Positions 25,881 to 36,106 are shown, numbered from the stretch's first letter. The stretch is DNA of 64,000 nucleotides from Bradyrhizobium betae (GCF_004123905.1 NZ_MZXW01000053.1:310001-374000), one strand, 5' to 3'. The notes: generated by a model from the sequence alone, not told the origin. Numbers and translations are program-made.

Positions 25881-26092
25881 GGTCAAAGACCTCGTGATCT
25901 TGTCTGGGGCTTTAAGCGCGTGGGGTTGGGGAGTGCGGAGGCCACGATCGGGTGGGCCCGCCACACATCACTTTCGCCGACTAATATAGGCTGTTTTGAC
26001 AAAATTGCGACCCCTGCGATGGGAGATGATGAATCCACGCATGGCAGCCCCGCGAGGGCTATAAACCAAGTAATTTCAGTATGTTGGATGGC

Positions 26093-26257
26093 TTATAGTT
26101 TACCAAGCAGCAGCAGCACGATCAGCACCACCAGCACGAGGCCGCCGATCCCCATGCCGGAATGGCCCATGCCGTAGCCATAGCCACCGATCCGGCCGGA
26201 CATGCCGCCCAGCAGGTAGATGATCACCAGGATGATCAGGATGGTCCCAAGACCCAT
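26093..26257 (-). CDS. DUF3309-type very small membrane protein
   Basis: A 54-residue protein: a first helix (MGLGTILIILVIIYLLGG), a Gly-rich loop (GRIGGYGYGMGHSGMGIGG) and a second helix (LVLVVLIVLLLLGKL). This layout is the DUF3309 family. GGGAGGA lies 6 bases upstream of the ATG, which rules out the longer frame starting at 26320. Role unknown. Confidence 0.8.
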   Translation of the reverse strand: MGLGTILIILVIIYLLGGMSGRIGGYGYGMGHSGMGIGGLVLVVLIVLLLLGKL

Positions 26258-26362
26258 GGCGTCCTCCCTGGCGGCCGTAGGGAATGCGATGATCGACCGC
26301 ACCGCCAGACAAGAAAGCACATCGCGCCGCCGGGTTCCATGATGGAACCCGGCGGCGCAGCG

Positions 26363-26797
26363 TTATTTTGGCTTAAGCTTCAGCGAAGCCGAGTTGATGC
26401 AGTAGCGCAGGCCGGTCGGCCCCGGCCCGTCGGGGAAGACATGGCCGAGATGGCCGCTGCATTTGGAGCAGAGCACCTCGGTGCGGACCATGCCGTGGCT
26501 GGAATCGTGCTCCTCGTCGACATGGCTCTCGACCGCGGGCTGGGTGAAGCTCGGCCAGCCGCAGCCGGAATCGAACTTGGCATCGGACTCGAACAGCACA
26601 TTGCCGCAGCCGGCGCAGACATAGGTGCCGGCGCGGTGGTCGTGCTCATATTCGCCGGAGAAGGGACGCTCGGTCGCTTTCTCGCGCAGCACCGCGTACT
26701 GCATCGGCGACAATTCGCTGCGCCACTGCTCTTCGCTCTTGATGACCTTGCCGTCAGTGGTCTGGTCGTCGGTGGTTTTGGTCTTGGTGTCGGGCAT
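26363..26797 (-). CDS. msrB: Peptide-methionine (R)-S-oxide reductase
   Basis: MsrB reduces the R form of methionine sulfoxide in proteins. The 144-residue product has the two zinc CxxC pairs (CAGCGNVLF and CSKCSGHLGHVF), the GCGWPSF block and the catalytic Cys in RYCINSASL. There is no signal peptide, so it acts in the cytoplasm, unlike the exported MsrA encoded 30 bases upstream on the same strand. The pair probably forms an operon for repair of oxidised protein in two compartments. Confidence 0.95.
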   Translation of the reverse strand: MPDTKTKTTDDQTTDGKVIKSEEQWRSELSPMQYAVLREKATERPFSGEYEHDHRAGTYVCAGCGNVLFESDAKFDSGCGWPSFTQPAVESHVDEEHDSSHGMVRTEVLCSKCSGHLGHVFPDGPGPTGLRYCINSASLKLKPK

Positions 26798-26827
26798 GGG
26801 TCTCCCGTTTCTTTTACGATCTCGCGA

Positions 26828-27532
<705 letters not shown>

Positions 27533-27839
27533 GGCAGAGCCTCTTTCCGGAAGGTGGGGCAGTCTAGGTCGGTTGGCGCCGGGCGAACAGCCTGCCCGGC
27601 GGCGTTTTCGCATCATCTGAGATACGGGCGGATCCGGCGATTGTTACGCCGGGACGGACACGAGACTGTGAAAAGCACAGGCTGAGACAGCCGGCTTGGC
27701 GGTATCAGGAACTCCGCGCTAAGAGCATGATCCGGAAAAGTGTGAAGCGGTTTTCCGCAAAGATCATGCTCATACAATAGATGAACCCGCGCGATCGTCG
27801 ATCGACTCAAAATGTGGTGGCTGGAGCTGACCTGACAAC
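27533..27839. other. 307-base intergenic region between msrA and the caspase-like gene
   Basis: Contains the divergent promoters of both flanking genes and the palindromic repeat at 27723-27771. No further gene or RNA was recognised. Confidence 0.6.
27723..27771. repeat. Palindromic repeat, 'GCATGATCCGGAAAAG' family
   Basis: GAGCATGATCCGGAAAAGTG faces GGTTTTCCGCAAAGATCATG and the arms close with CTC. Same family as 18764 and 45411. Confidence 0.85.
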
Positions 27840-29528
27840 ATGCTGCGCGTCGTTTCCCTGACCCTCGTCATCCTGACCGCCGCCGTTGCGACCGCTGCGG
27901 CCGACCCCCAACCCGGCGACGACCTGGCCACCTGCCGCGACGGACGGGCAGAGACGCAGGCGCGGATACAGGCTTGCGAGAACCTGCTCAACGCGGACCG
28001 TCTCACGGGCAAGGACAAGGTGATGGCGCTCGTGGTGCACGGTAACGCGCTGCTCAACAAGCGCGACAACGACAAGGCGCTGGAGGCCTTTTCGACGGCC
28101 CTCGACCTCGACCCGGACAACGTCTTGGCGCTCGACGGACGCGGCATCGTCCGCGGACGCAAGGGGCAGGACGATTTGGCGATGGCCGACTACAACCTCG
28201 CCATCCAGAAGCGGCCGACCTTCGGTCCTCCCTATAACAACCGCGGCATCATTTATCTGCGCCAGAACGCCCTGCAAAGCGCGCTCGACGACTTCAACCT
28301 GTCGATCAAATATGCGCCCAAATTCCTGTTCGGCTGGACCAATCGAGCCCGCGTCCGCACGCTGACCAAGGATTATGACGGCGCGATCGCCGATTTTGCG
28401 GAAGCCGAGAAAATCGACCCGGCTTCGCCGCAGATCGCCGGCAACCGCTGCATCACCTACGGTTTGATGGGCAAGTTCGACCAGGCCTTCGCCGACTGCA
28501 ACGGCCTGATCGAGAAGCAGCCGAAAAACGGGTTCGCGATCATCAATCGCGCCGAGGTCTACATGATGAAGGGCGACCTCGACGCCGCGCTGAAGGACTA
28601 CAACGCCGCCCTTCAGCTCAACCCGAACAGCGTGCGCGCCCATTCCGGCCGCGGCCAGCTCTACGAGCGCAGGAAGGATATCGCCCAGGCCCGCGCCGAC
28701 TATCGCGCGGCGGCCTATTCGCTGACCAGGTTCGACGAGCTCGACGTCGCGCGCGCCCGTGCCATCGCGCAAGCGCGGCTCGCCGCGCTGACGCCGCAAA
28801 CGCCGGCGGGCGCGCCGACGGGGCGCCGCGTCGCGCTCGTGGTCGGCAACGGCGCCTACAAGAACGTCCACGCTTTGCCCAATCCGCCGCGCGACGCCAA
28901 ACTGATCGCAAGCGTGCTGAAAGATGTCGGCTTCCAGACCGTGATCTCGGTCAGCGACCTCACCCGCGACAAGTTCTTCGAGGCGCTGAAGACGTTTGCC
29001 GACGAAGCGGAAAAGGCCGACTGGGCGGTGGTCTATTACGCCGGCCACGGGTTCGAGATCGGCGGGGTGAATTATCTCGTTCCGGTCGATGCCAAGCTCG
29101 CCGCCGACCGGGACGCCGAGACCCAGGCGGTGGCGCTGGAGCAGGTGATCGCAGCGGTGGGCGCGGCACGTAAAGTGCGTCTGGTGATGCTGGATGCCTG
29201 CCGCGACAATCCGTTCGCGCCGACCATGCAGCGCACGTTGTCGCTCAAGCTGGTGGACAAGGGCTTTTCCAACATCGAGCCCGGCGCCGGCTTCATGGTG
29301 GTCTACGCCGCCAAGCATGGCGAGACTGCGATGGACGGTGACGGCGGCGCCGACAGCCCGTTCGCCACCGCGCTCGCCCGCGAGATCAAGGTGCCCAAGG
29401 TCGAGATCCGAAAACTGTTCGACATCGTCCGCGACGACGTCTGGTCCGTGACCAAGCACGAGCAGCAGCCGTTCTCCTACGGCTCGCCGCCGGGACGAGA
29501 GGATTTCTATTTCGTGGCGGGGAAGTGA
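27840..29528 (+). CDS. Exported TPR-caspase (metacaspase-like) protein
   Basis: The 562-residue protein has a signal peptide (about 1-21, ending ATAAA), about five to six TPR-type helical repeats (about residues 50-300; e.g. ALEAFSTALDLDPDNVLALDGRG), and a C-terminal caspase-fold domain (about 325-560) starting GRRVALVVGNGAYKN. The catalytic pair is intact: His in VYYAGHGFEI and Cys in MLDACRDNPF. Such proteins are cysteine peptidases or inactive relatives; the full dyad argues for activity. The signal peptide places it in the periplasm. Upstream is a palindromic repeat; it is not in an obvious operon. Confidence 0.88.
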   Translation: MLRVVSLTLVILTAAVATAAADPQPGDDLATCRDGRAETQARIQACENLLNADRLTGKDKVMALVVHGNALLNKRDNDKALEAFSTALDLDPDNVLALDGRGIVRGRKGQDDLAMADYNLAIQKRPTFGPPYNNRGIIYLRQNALQSALDDFNLSIKYAPKFLFGWTNRARVRTLTKDYDGAIADFAEAEKIDPASPQIAGNRCITYGLMGKFDQAFADCNGLIEKQPKNGFAIINRAEVYMMKGDLDAALKDYNAALQLNPNSVRAHSGRGQLYERRKDIAQARADYRAAAYSLTRFDELDVARARAIAQARLAALTPQTPAGAPTGRRVALVVGNGAYKNVHALPNPPRDAKLIASVLKDVGFQTVISVSDLTRDKFFEALKTFADEAEKADWAVVYYAGHGFEIGGVNYLVPVDAKLAADRDAETQAVALEQVIAAVGAARKVRLVMLDACRDNPFAPTMQRTLSLKLVDKGFSNIEPGAGFMVVYAAKHGETAMDGDGGADSPFATALAREIKVPKVEIRKLFDIVRDDVWSVTKHEQQPFSYGSPPGREDFYFVAGK

Positions 29529-29714
29529 CGGCTGCGTGTGAGGCGCGACGGCGGGGCCCAACCCCGGGTGCCGTCCCGGTCCCAAAACGGATGTCGCCGG
29601 CCGACCGTCGAGGTCGGCTTCCGCACGGACGTGAACATTCACCTGCTCTCAAAGCTGCGATGTGCTATTCAAGGCTCACGAAGGAGCTCGTCAGAACCCG
29701 CAGCGCACACTGAG

Positions 29715-30572
29715 ATGGGTGTTCAGATGATCACAATTCCAGAACTGGTAGCGCAGACCCTAGCGTCGTTTTTGACTTCGGACACACGAGATCGGTTTGG
29801 CTCCTCGCATGCCCGTCTGGCCGAAGTTCTTCCCTTTGCGGCCAGACTCACATTGGAATGCATCGGTAACAGCGACGCCCTGTATCACAACATAGAGCAC
29901 TCGATGCTCGTTACTCTTGCCGGGCACGACATCATGATGGGACGAATGCTGTTGCGGCCAACGACAGTCGCCGACTATGCGAATTTCACGCTGGCGTGCC
30001 TCACCCATGACATCGGGTATGTGCGCGGAGTCGTTCAAGGGGATAGCGAGGATTCCTATGTCGCAGATTTGACCGGCCGCATGATTCGTCTTCCACGGGG
30101 GGCCTCCGACGCCGCGCTCGCACCCTACCATGTGGATCGCTCAAGATTGTTCGTCCTGGAGCGCTTCGACGACGTCGAAGAGATCGACGCAGGTCGAATT
30201 GCCCGGGCCATAGAATTTACGCGCTTTCCCTATTCGGAATCCTCAAATGACAGTTTGATGGAAGAGGAGGGCATGTTGCTGCGCGCTGCTGACCTGATCG
30301 GCCAGCTTGGCGATCCCAACTACTTGAGAAAGTCAAACGCCCTGTTCCACGAGTTTGAGGAAATCGGCCTGAACAAGAAGCTCGGCTATGAAACGCCTGC
30401 CGACGTCGTCTACAAGTATCCGCAGTTTTACTGGAACAATGTTGCTCCACAAATCGAGACCGCGATACGCTATCTCAATATCACCTCGAGCGGCCGGCAA
30501 TGGATCGCAAATCTCTATGGCAATGTATTCCGGGCCGAGCGCGAGCCCGGTCTATCGGGTCCGCAACCTTGA
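29715..30572 (+). CDS. HD-superfamily metal-dependent phosphohydrolase
   Basis: The 285-residue protein has ALYHNIEHSMLVT followed by LACLTHDIGYVRG. HD phosphohydrolases bind metal by such His and His-Asp residues, and the YHNxxH form also begins the catalytic domain of class I cyclic-nucleotide phosphodiesterases. The substrate is not known. The gene is distinctly lower in G+C than its neighbours (30 of 60 bases in row 29881-29940). The ATG at 29715 is tentative; another lies at 29727 and neither has a strong ribosome site. Confidence 0.75.
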   Translation: MGVQMITIPELVAQTLASFLTSDTRDRFGSSHARLAEVLPFAARLTLECIGNSDALYHNIEHSMLVTLAGHDIMMGRMLLRPTTVADYANFTLACLTHDIGYVRGVVQGDSEDSYVADLTGRMIRLPRGASDAALAPYHVDRSRLFVLERFDDVEEIDAGRIARAIEFTRFPYSESSNDSLMEEEGMLLRAADLIGQLGDPNYLRKSNALFHEFEEIGLNKKLGYETPADVVYKYPQFYWNNVAPQIETAIRYLNITSSGRQWIANLYGNVFRAEREPGLSGPQP

Positions 30573-30641
30573 TGCTCTGGCTGATCGCAAGATGTCCGCT
30601 CGATCATGAGAAGCTGACGTCGGCGCATTGTTCCTGCGGCG

Positions 30642-31757
30642 TCAAACCACGATACTTAACCGCTTCGCCGCCCGCGTGATCCCCGTATACAGCCACCTTG
30701 CCCGGCTCTCCCCAAACGCAAAGCTCTCGTCGAACAGCACCACGTCGTCCCATTGCGAACCCTGCGATTTGTGCACGGTCAGCACGTAGCCGTAGTCGAA
30801 CTCGTCATAGGGCTTGCGCTGCTCCCAGGCGATCGCCTCGACGCCGCCTTCGAAGCAATCGGCGCGCACGGAGACTTTTGTGATCTTGTGGCCAAGATCC
30901 TCGTCCGGCGACAGCCGCATGCTGAGGATGCGCGACTTCGAACGCGAAGTGTTGCGCGACTTCACGCGCCACAGGCCGCCGTTGAACAGGCCCTTCTTGC
31001 GGTTGTTGCGCAGGCACACCAGCTTGTCGCCGGCGACCGGAAACACGTCCTCGATGTTCTGGCGCTGCCGCACCCGCATATTGTAGGCGCGTCGCGTGTT
31101 GTTGCGCCCGACCAGCACCTGGTCGGCGGCCATGACGCGATCAGGATCGAGCTCCTTGCGCGACACCACCTCGCTCTCGCCGTAACGGCCGATGTCGAGC
31201 TCGCGGCCCTCGCGGACGTCCATCGACATCCGCACGATCGGATCGTCCTGGGCCTGGCGGTGCACCTCGGTCAGCATCGCGTCGGGTTCGGTATTGGTGA
31301 AGAAGCCGCCGCCCTGGATCGGCGGCAGCTGCGCGGGATCGCCGAGCACGAGCAGCGGACAGTCGAACGACATCAAATCGCGGCCGAGTTCAGCGTCGAC
31401 CATCGAGCATTCGTCGATCACGATCAGCTTGGCCTTCGACGCCGGCGCGTCGTCCCACAATTCAAAACTCGGCTGCTCCTCGCCGGATTCGCGGGCGCGG
31501 TAGATCAGCGAGTGAATGGTGGAGGCCTCGTCGCAGCCCTTGTTGCGCATCACGAGCGCAGCCTTGCCGGTGAAGGCCGCGAATTTCACCTCGCCGTCGA
31601 CGCCGTCGGCGATGTGCCGCGCCAGCGTGGTCTTGCCGGTGCCGGCAAAGCCGAACAGGCGGAACACCGGCGGTGTGCCGTTCCGGCCGGGTTTTGCCTT
31701 GAGCCAGTCGCCAACGGCTTTGAGCGCGGCATCCTGATGCGGGGTGAATGTGGCCAT
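30642..31757 (-). CDS. RecD-like DNA helicase (AAA, UvrD C-terminal domain)
   Basis: The 371-residue protein has Walker A FGFAGTGKTTLAR, Walker B LIVIDECSMVD, GDPAQLPPIQGGG, and the C-terminal UvrD_C_2 motifs VLTVHKSQGSQWDDVVLF and LYTGITRAAKRL. This is the short RecD2-like superfamily 1B helicase type, likely used in DNA repair or recombination, in the cytoplasm. The start at MATFTPHQDAALKAV (31757) lacks a clear ribosome site; ATG at 31796 is an alternative. It lies downstream of napC on the same strand, 100 bases away. Confidence 0.85.
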   Translation of the reverse strand: MATFTPHQDAALKAVGDWLKAKPGRNGTPPVFRLFGFAGTGKTTLARHIADGVDGEVKFAAFTGKAALVMRNKGCDEASTIHSLIYRARESGEEQPSFELWDDAPASKAKLIVIDECSMVDAELGRDLMSFDCPLLVLGDPAQLPPIQGGGFFTNTEPDAMLTEVHRQAQDDPIVRMSMDVREGRELDIGRYGESEVVSRKELDPDRVMAADQVLVGRNNTRRAYNMRVRQRQNIEDVFPVAGDKLVCLRNNRKKGLFNGGLWRVKSRNTSRSKSRILSMRLSPDEDLGHKITKVSVRADCFEGGVEAIAWEQRKPYDEFDYGYVLTVHKSQGSQWDDVVLFDESFAFGESRARWLYTGITRAAKRLSIVV

Positions 31758-31857
31758 GTCTGTCTTGAGAAGGGGCGAAACGGGGCGATTCGCCATCCCC
31801 AAAACTAACCATTCGCTCCGCCGGTTCAAGCCGGGGCAAATCCGATTGCCTGCGGCC

Positions 31858-32499
31858 CTATTGCCATCCGGGAACGCCGCGCATGTCGGGCAAATGGTGG
31901 GCGATGCCCTTGTGGCAGTCGATGCAGGTCTTTTCCTTGGTGAACAGGAAGCGCTGGTGCGCCACCGAAGCCCGCGGCGACTGCTTTGTGATGTCCATGG
32001 AATCGGCGCTGTGGCAGTTGCGGCATTCCAGCGAATCATTGGCCTTGAAGCGGGCCCATTCATGCGCCGCCAGTTCTAGGCGATGATCCTGGAATTTTTC
32101 CCGCGTGTCGATCGTGCCGAAGATCTTGCCCCAGACCTCCTTGGAGGCCTGCATCTTGCGCGCGATCTTGTCGGTCCAGTTGTGTGGCACGTGGCAGTCC
32201 GGGCAGGTCGCGCGCACGCCGGAGCGGTTGGTGAAGTGGATGGTCGACTTCAGCTCGGCGAAGACGTTTTCGCGCATCTCGTGACAGCCGGTGCAGAACT
32301 TTTCAGTGTTGGTCAATTCCAGCGCGGTGTTGAAGCCGCCCCAGAAGATCACGCCGGCCGCGAAGCCCGCCAGAACCAGCACGCCGAGCCCGAACACCGA
32401 GCTCGGCCGGATCAGCACCTGCCAGAGCTCGCGCGCGAAATCCCAGCAGCGCAGGATAAAGCTACGCTTCGCTTTTGGCTCGTCAGCAGCCGTCGTCAT
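31858..32499 (-). CDS. napC: Tetrahaem cytochrome c NapC
   Basis: NapC takes electrons from quinol in the inner membrane and passes them to NapAB. The 213-residue protein has one N-terminal membrane helix (SSVFGLGVLVLAGFAAGVIF) and four CxxCH haem sites (CTGCH, CPDCH, CRNCH, CIDCH). The start overlaps the napB stop as ATGA, so they are translationally coupled. Last gene of napEDABC. Confidence 0.96.
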   Translation of the reverse strand: MTTAADEPKAKRSFILRCWDFARELWQVLIRPSSVFGLGVLVLAGFAAGVIFWGGFNTALELTNTEKFCTGCHEMRENVFAELKSTIHFTNRSGVRATCPDCHVPHNWTDKIARKMQASKEVWGKIFGTIDTREKFQDHRLELAAHEWARFKANDSLECRNCHSADSMDITKQSPRASVAHQRFLFTKEKTCIDCHKGIAHHLPDMRGVPGWQ

Positions 32500-32966
32500 C
32501 GCCGGCCACCCGGACTTGCGCGCGACAGCAGCGTGTCGATGTCGGTAAAATCGTTGCTCACGGGCGGCGTCGCAGTGTTCTGCGGCACGTGGCATTCCGT
32601 GCAGAAGAAGCGTCGCGGCGAGATCGAGGCCAGGAACTGGCCGTCGCGATCCATGAAATGCGTGATCGAGACCATCGGCGCCTGCGATTCCGCCGTGCGC
32701 GCCCGCGCGTGGCAGGACAGGCACTTGTTGCCGTTGAGGTCGATCTGGTAGCCGTCGATCGTGTGCGGGATGACAGGCGGCTGCTCCGGATAGTTGCGCG
32801 ACTCCCGTTCCGACGTATTGCGGTTCGGCAGCATCGGCGGCGCGGGGCCTTCGTCATTGAGCGGGGTCGGGCCGCGCAAGCCTGAATTGACGGTCTGCGC
32901 GGTCAGCGAGGTTGCGCCTGCGGCGATCGCGACTGCCAGCAGGGCGATTGCAAATCGTTTCATCAT
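32496..32966 (-). CDS. napB: Periplasmic nitrate reductase dihaem subunit NapB
   Basis: Small electron-transfer subunit of the NapAB complex. The 156-residue protein has a signal peptide (MMKRFAIALLAVAIAAGATSL ending TAQ) and two haem c sites, CLSCH and CTECH. Its ATG overlaps the napA stop, and its stop overlaps the napC start. Length and order match napEDABC of Bradyrhizobium. Confidence 0.95.
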   Translation of the reverse strand: MMKRFAIALLAVAIAAGATSLTAQTVNSGLRGPTPLNDEGPAPPMLPNRNTSERESRNYPEQPPVIPHTIDGYQIDLNGNKCLSCHARARTAESQAPMVSITHFMDRDGQFLASISPRRFFCTECHVPQNTATPPVSNDFTDIDTLLSRASPGGRR

Positions 32967-35476
32967 GACAGGTTCACCCGCTCGATGCGCACGGCGCATT
33001 TCTTGTAGTCGGTCTGCAGCGAGATCGGATCGGTGGCGTCGAGCGTCACCTTGTTGATCAGCTTGGATTCGTCGAACCACGGCACGAACACCAGGCCACG
33101 CGGCGGCCGGTCGCGGCCGCGCGTCTCGACGCGGGCACGGATGAAGCCGCGGCGGGACTCCACCTTGACCTCGTCACCGCGCCGGATCTTGGCTTCCGAC
33201 GCGTCGTCGGGATGCATGAAGCAGACGGCCTCGGGGAACGCCTTGTAGAGCTCGGGCACGCGGCGCGTCATGGTGCCGGAATGCCAGTGCTCCAGCACGC
33301 GGCCGGTCGAGAGCCAGAACGGATAGTCAGTGTCGGGCGATTCCGCCGCGGGCTCGAACGGCAGGGCGAAGATGCGCGCCTTGCCATCAGGATAGCCGTA
33401 GAACTGCACGTCCGTGCCCTGCTTGACGTAGGGATCGCTGCCCTCACGGAAACGCCACTTTGTCTCTTGGCCGTTGACGACGGGCCAGCGCAGCCCGCGT
33501 TCACGGTGATAGCTCTCGAACGGCGCGAGGTCGTGGCCATGGCCGCGGCCGAACGAGGCGTATTCCTCGAACAGCCCCTTCTGCACGTAGAAGCCGAACG
33601 CCTTGGATTCCTCGTTCGAATAGCCTTCCTCGATCTCCGCAACAGGAAACTTGTCGACCTGGCCGTTCCGGTAGAGCACGTCGAACAGCGTCTTGCCGCG
33701 AACCTCCGGCTGCTTCGCAATCAGCTCCTCCGGCCACACTTCCTCGATCTTGAAGCGTTTTGAAAATTCCATGAGCTGCCACAGGTCGGACTGCGCCTCG
33801 CCCGGCGCCTTGACCAGCTGGTGCCAGAACTGCGTGCGCCGCTCGGCATTGCCGTAGGCGCCTTCCTTCTCCACCCACATCGCCGTCGGCAGGATCAGGT
33901 CCGCGGCCAGCGCCGTCACCGACGGATAGGCATCCGAGACCACGATGAAATTGTCGGGGTTGCGGAAGCCGGGATAGGTCTCCTCGTTGACGTTGGGACC
34001 GGCCTGGAGGTTGTTGTTGACCTGCACCCAATAGGCGTTGATCAGGCCGTCCTTCAGCATCCGGCTTTGCAGCACGGCGTGCGCGCCGGGCTTGTCGGGA
34101 ATGGTGCCCTCGGGCAGCAGCCAGAGGTGCTCGGCGTGGTCGCGATGTTCCTTGTTGGTCACGACCATGTCGGCGGGGAGGCGATGCGAGAAGGTGCCGA
34201 CCTCGCGCGCGGTGCCGCAGGCCGAGGGCTGGCCGGTCAGCGAGAACGGGCTGTTGCCGGGCGAGGAGATCTTTCCGGTCAGAAGATGAATGTTGTAGAC
34301 GAGGTTGTTGCACCAGACGCCGCGGGTGTGCTGGTTGAAACCCATGGTCCAGAACGAGACCACTTTTGTTTTGGGATCGGCGTAGAGTTCGGCGAGCGCC
34401 TCCAGCCGGTTGAGCGGCACGCCGGACATCTCGGCCGCCTTCTCCAGCGTGTACTCCGAGACAAAGTTGGCATATTCGTCATAGCTCATCTCGGTGGAGT
34501 CGTTGGCCTTCGCCGCACCGGTTGCTTTCTTCTGGAGCGGATGCTCGGGCCGCAGCCCGTAACCGATGTCGGTCTGGCCGCGCCTGAAGATCGTATGCGC
34601 AGCAACAAAATCCTTGTTGACGCGGCCGGTCTTGATGATGTGATGGGCGATGGCGTTGAGGATGTAGAGATCGGTCTGCGGCTTAAACACCATGCCGATA
34701 TCGGCGAGGTCGAACGAGCGGTGCTCGAAGGTGGAGAGCACGGCGACGCGGACATGCGGCGCGGACAGCCGGCGGTCGGCCAGCCGCGTCCACAGAATCG
34801 GATGCATCTCCGCCATGTTGGAGCCCCACAGCACGAAGGCATCGGTGGCCTCGATATCGTCATAGCAGCCGGCCGGCTCGTCGATGCCGAAGGTGCGCAT
34901 CATGCCGGCAACCGCCGAGGCCATGCAGTGCCGCGCATTGGGGTCGATGTTGTTGGTGCGGAAGCCGGCCTTGAACAGTTTTGACGCTGCATAGCCTTCC
35001 CAGATCGTCCACTGGCCGGAGCCGAACATGGCGACGCCGTTCGGCCCGCGCTTCTTGAAGGCTTCCTTCCACTTCACCTCCATGATGTCGAAGGCTTCGG
35101 TCCAGGACACGGGTGTAAACTCGCCGTTCTTGTCGTACTTGCCGCCTGTCTTGCGCAGCATCGGTTGCGTCAGGCGGTCGTGGCCGTACATGATCTTGGA
35201 GAGGAAGTAGCCCTTGACGCAGTTGAGGCCGCGATTGACCTCGGCCTTGATGTCGCCATGGGTGGCGACAACGCGGTTGTCCTTGGTTGCGACCATCACC
35301 GAGCAGCCGGTGCCGCAGAAGCGGCAGGCGGCCTTGTCCCATTTCAGTTCGGACGTATCGCGCTCGGTGACGAGATTGGCGGCAAGCGCCGGAGCCGGCA
35401 TGCCCGCGGCGGCCATCGCGATGGCGGCGGCCTCGAGCTTCAGCATCTGGCGGCGGTCGAGCTTTGGCGATGTCAT
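32963..35476 (-). CDS. napA: Periplasmic nitrate reductase catalytic subunit NapA
   Basis: NapA reduces nitrate to nitrite at a molybdenum bis-MGD centre in the periplasm. The 837-residue protein carries a Tat leader (LDRRQMLKLEAAAIAMAAAG), an N-terminal [4Fe-4S] motif (CRFCGTGC with the fourth Cys in LNCVKGYF), the Mo-ligand Cys in ARHCMASAV and a C-terminal molybdopterin dinucleotide-binding domain. It follows napD by 15 bases. In Bradyrhizobium this operon supports nitrate respiration and denitrification. Confidence 0.97.
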   Translation of the reverse strand: MTSPKLDRRQMLKLEAAAIAMAAAGMPAPALAANLVTERDTSELKWDKAACRFCGTGCSVMVATKDNRVVATHGDIKAEVNRGLNCVKGYFLSKIMYGHDRLTQPMLRKTGGKYDKNGEFTPVSWTEAFDIMEVKWKEAFKKRGPNGVAMFGSGQWTIWEGYAASKLFKAGFRTNNIDPNARHCMASAVAGMMRTFGIDEPAGCYDDIEATDAFVLWGSNMAEMHPILWTRLADRRLSAPHVRVAVLSTFEHRSFDLADIGMVFKPQTDLYILNAIAHHIIKTGRVNKDFVAAHTIFRRGQTDIGYGLRPEHPLQKKATGAAKANDSTEMSYDEYANFVSEYTLEKAAEMSGVPLNRLEALAELYADPKTKVVSFWTMGFNQHTRGVWCNNLVYNIHLLTGKISSPGNSPFSLTGQPSACGTAREVGTFSHRLPADMVVTNKEHRDHAEHLWLLPEGTIPDKPGAHAVLQSRMLKDGLINAYWVQVNNNLQAGPNVNEETYPGFRNPDNFIVVSDAYPSVTALAADLILPTAMWVEKEGAYGNAERRTQFWHQLVKAPGEAQSDLWQLMEFSKRFKIEEVWPEELIAKQPEVRGKTLFDVLYRNGQVDKFPVAEIEEGYSNEESKAFGFYVQKGLFEEYASFGRGHGHDLAPFESYHRERGLRWPVVNGQETKWRFREGSDPYVKQGTDVQFYGYPDGKARIFALPFEPAAESPDTDYPFWLSTGRVLEHWHSGTMTRRVPELYKAFPEAVCFMHPDDASEAKIRRGDEVKVESRRGFIRARVETRGRDRPPRGLVFVPWFDESKLINKVTLDATDPISLQTDYKKCAVRIERVNLS

Positions 35477-35491
35477 GATGGCTCTCCGGCG

Positions 35492-35806
35492 TCAGGCGGT
35501 TTCGATGGCGTGGAAGACCAGCGCCGCGGAATAGACATCCGGCAGCGACTGGATGGTGTTGAGCATGGTGCCGAGGCTGCCGGCGTCAGGCGCTTCGGTC
35601 ACGACCACGAGCTTGCCGCGCGCGTCGCGGGCGTGAATCTCGCAGCCGGGAAGGGCTGATATCGCGGCTTCCAGCGCGTCGAGGCGCTCGCGGCGCGCCT
35701 GCACGATGATGCTGGCGATTTCGCAGCCGGGAGGCGAGATGACGCGGTCGGTGCTGAGCACCCGTCCGGTGATCAATGCACGGCGGTTGAGTCTGGTGTG
35801 GGCCAT
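35492..35806 (-). CDS. napD: NapA chaperone NapD
   Basis: NapD binds the NapA twin-arginine leader and holds back export until the cofactor is inserted; it works in the cytoplasm. The 104-residue protein has the NapD features RRALITGRVLSTDRV, SIIVQARRERLDALEAAISALPGCEIHARDARGKLVVV. It lies 25 bases after napE and 15 before napA. Confidence 0.92.
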   Translation of the reverse strand: MAHTRLNRRALITGRVLSTDRVISPPGCEIASIIVQARRERLDALEAAISALPGCEIHARDARGKLVVVTEAPDAGSLGTMLNTIQSLPDVYSAALVFHAIETA

Positions 35807-35831
35807 GATGCCTGTCTTTCGCTGTCGGGGA

Positions 35832-36017
35832 TCAATGCGGGGAGGGTGGTGGGCCCGGTGGTCCCGCGAACATCTGGTAGATCCAGACGCCGAGCCCGTA
35901 GGAGCCGACCGTTCCGACCGCGAGGACGGGCATCACGACCGCGGTCAGGAACAGGAACGCAAAAATCTCCATGCGCTTACGGCGCACGCGCGACATCGTG
36001 TCGTCAGGGGCCGACAT
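35832..36017 (-). CDS. napE: NapE membrane protein
   Basis: A 61-residue protein with one membrane helix in the family context RKRMEIFAFLFLTAVVMPVLAVG, followed by a Tyr/Gly-rich stretch (TVGSYGLGVWIYQMFAGPPG). NapE occurs at the head of nap operons of Rhizobiales; its role is unclear. First gene of the operon, about 90 bases after the FixK-type box. Confidence 0.9.
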   Translation of the reverse strand: MSAPDDTMSRVRRKRMEIFAFLFLTAVVMPVLAVGTVGSYGLGVWIYQMFAGPPGPPPSPH

Positions 36018-36106
36018 ATTCGGTCTCTTTGAACTGGTATGGGAATCGGGACGGCATCCGGGCCGTTGCCTTGATGCACTTTTGATGCAGAAGGCCGGCT
36101 GACGCG

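Noticed and set aside
27807..29642. 611-codon minus-strand frame
   Set aside because: Shadow of the TPR-caspase gene, which has intact motifs on the plus strand.
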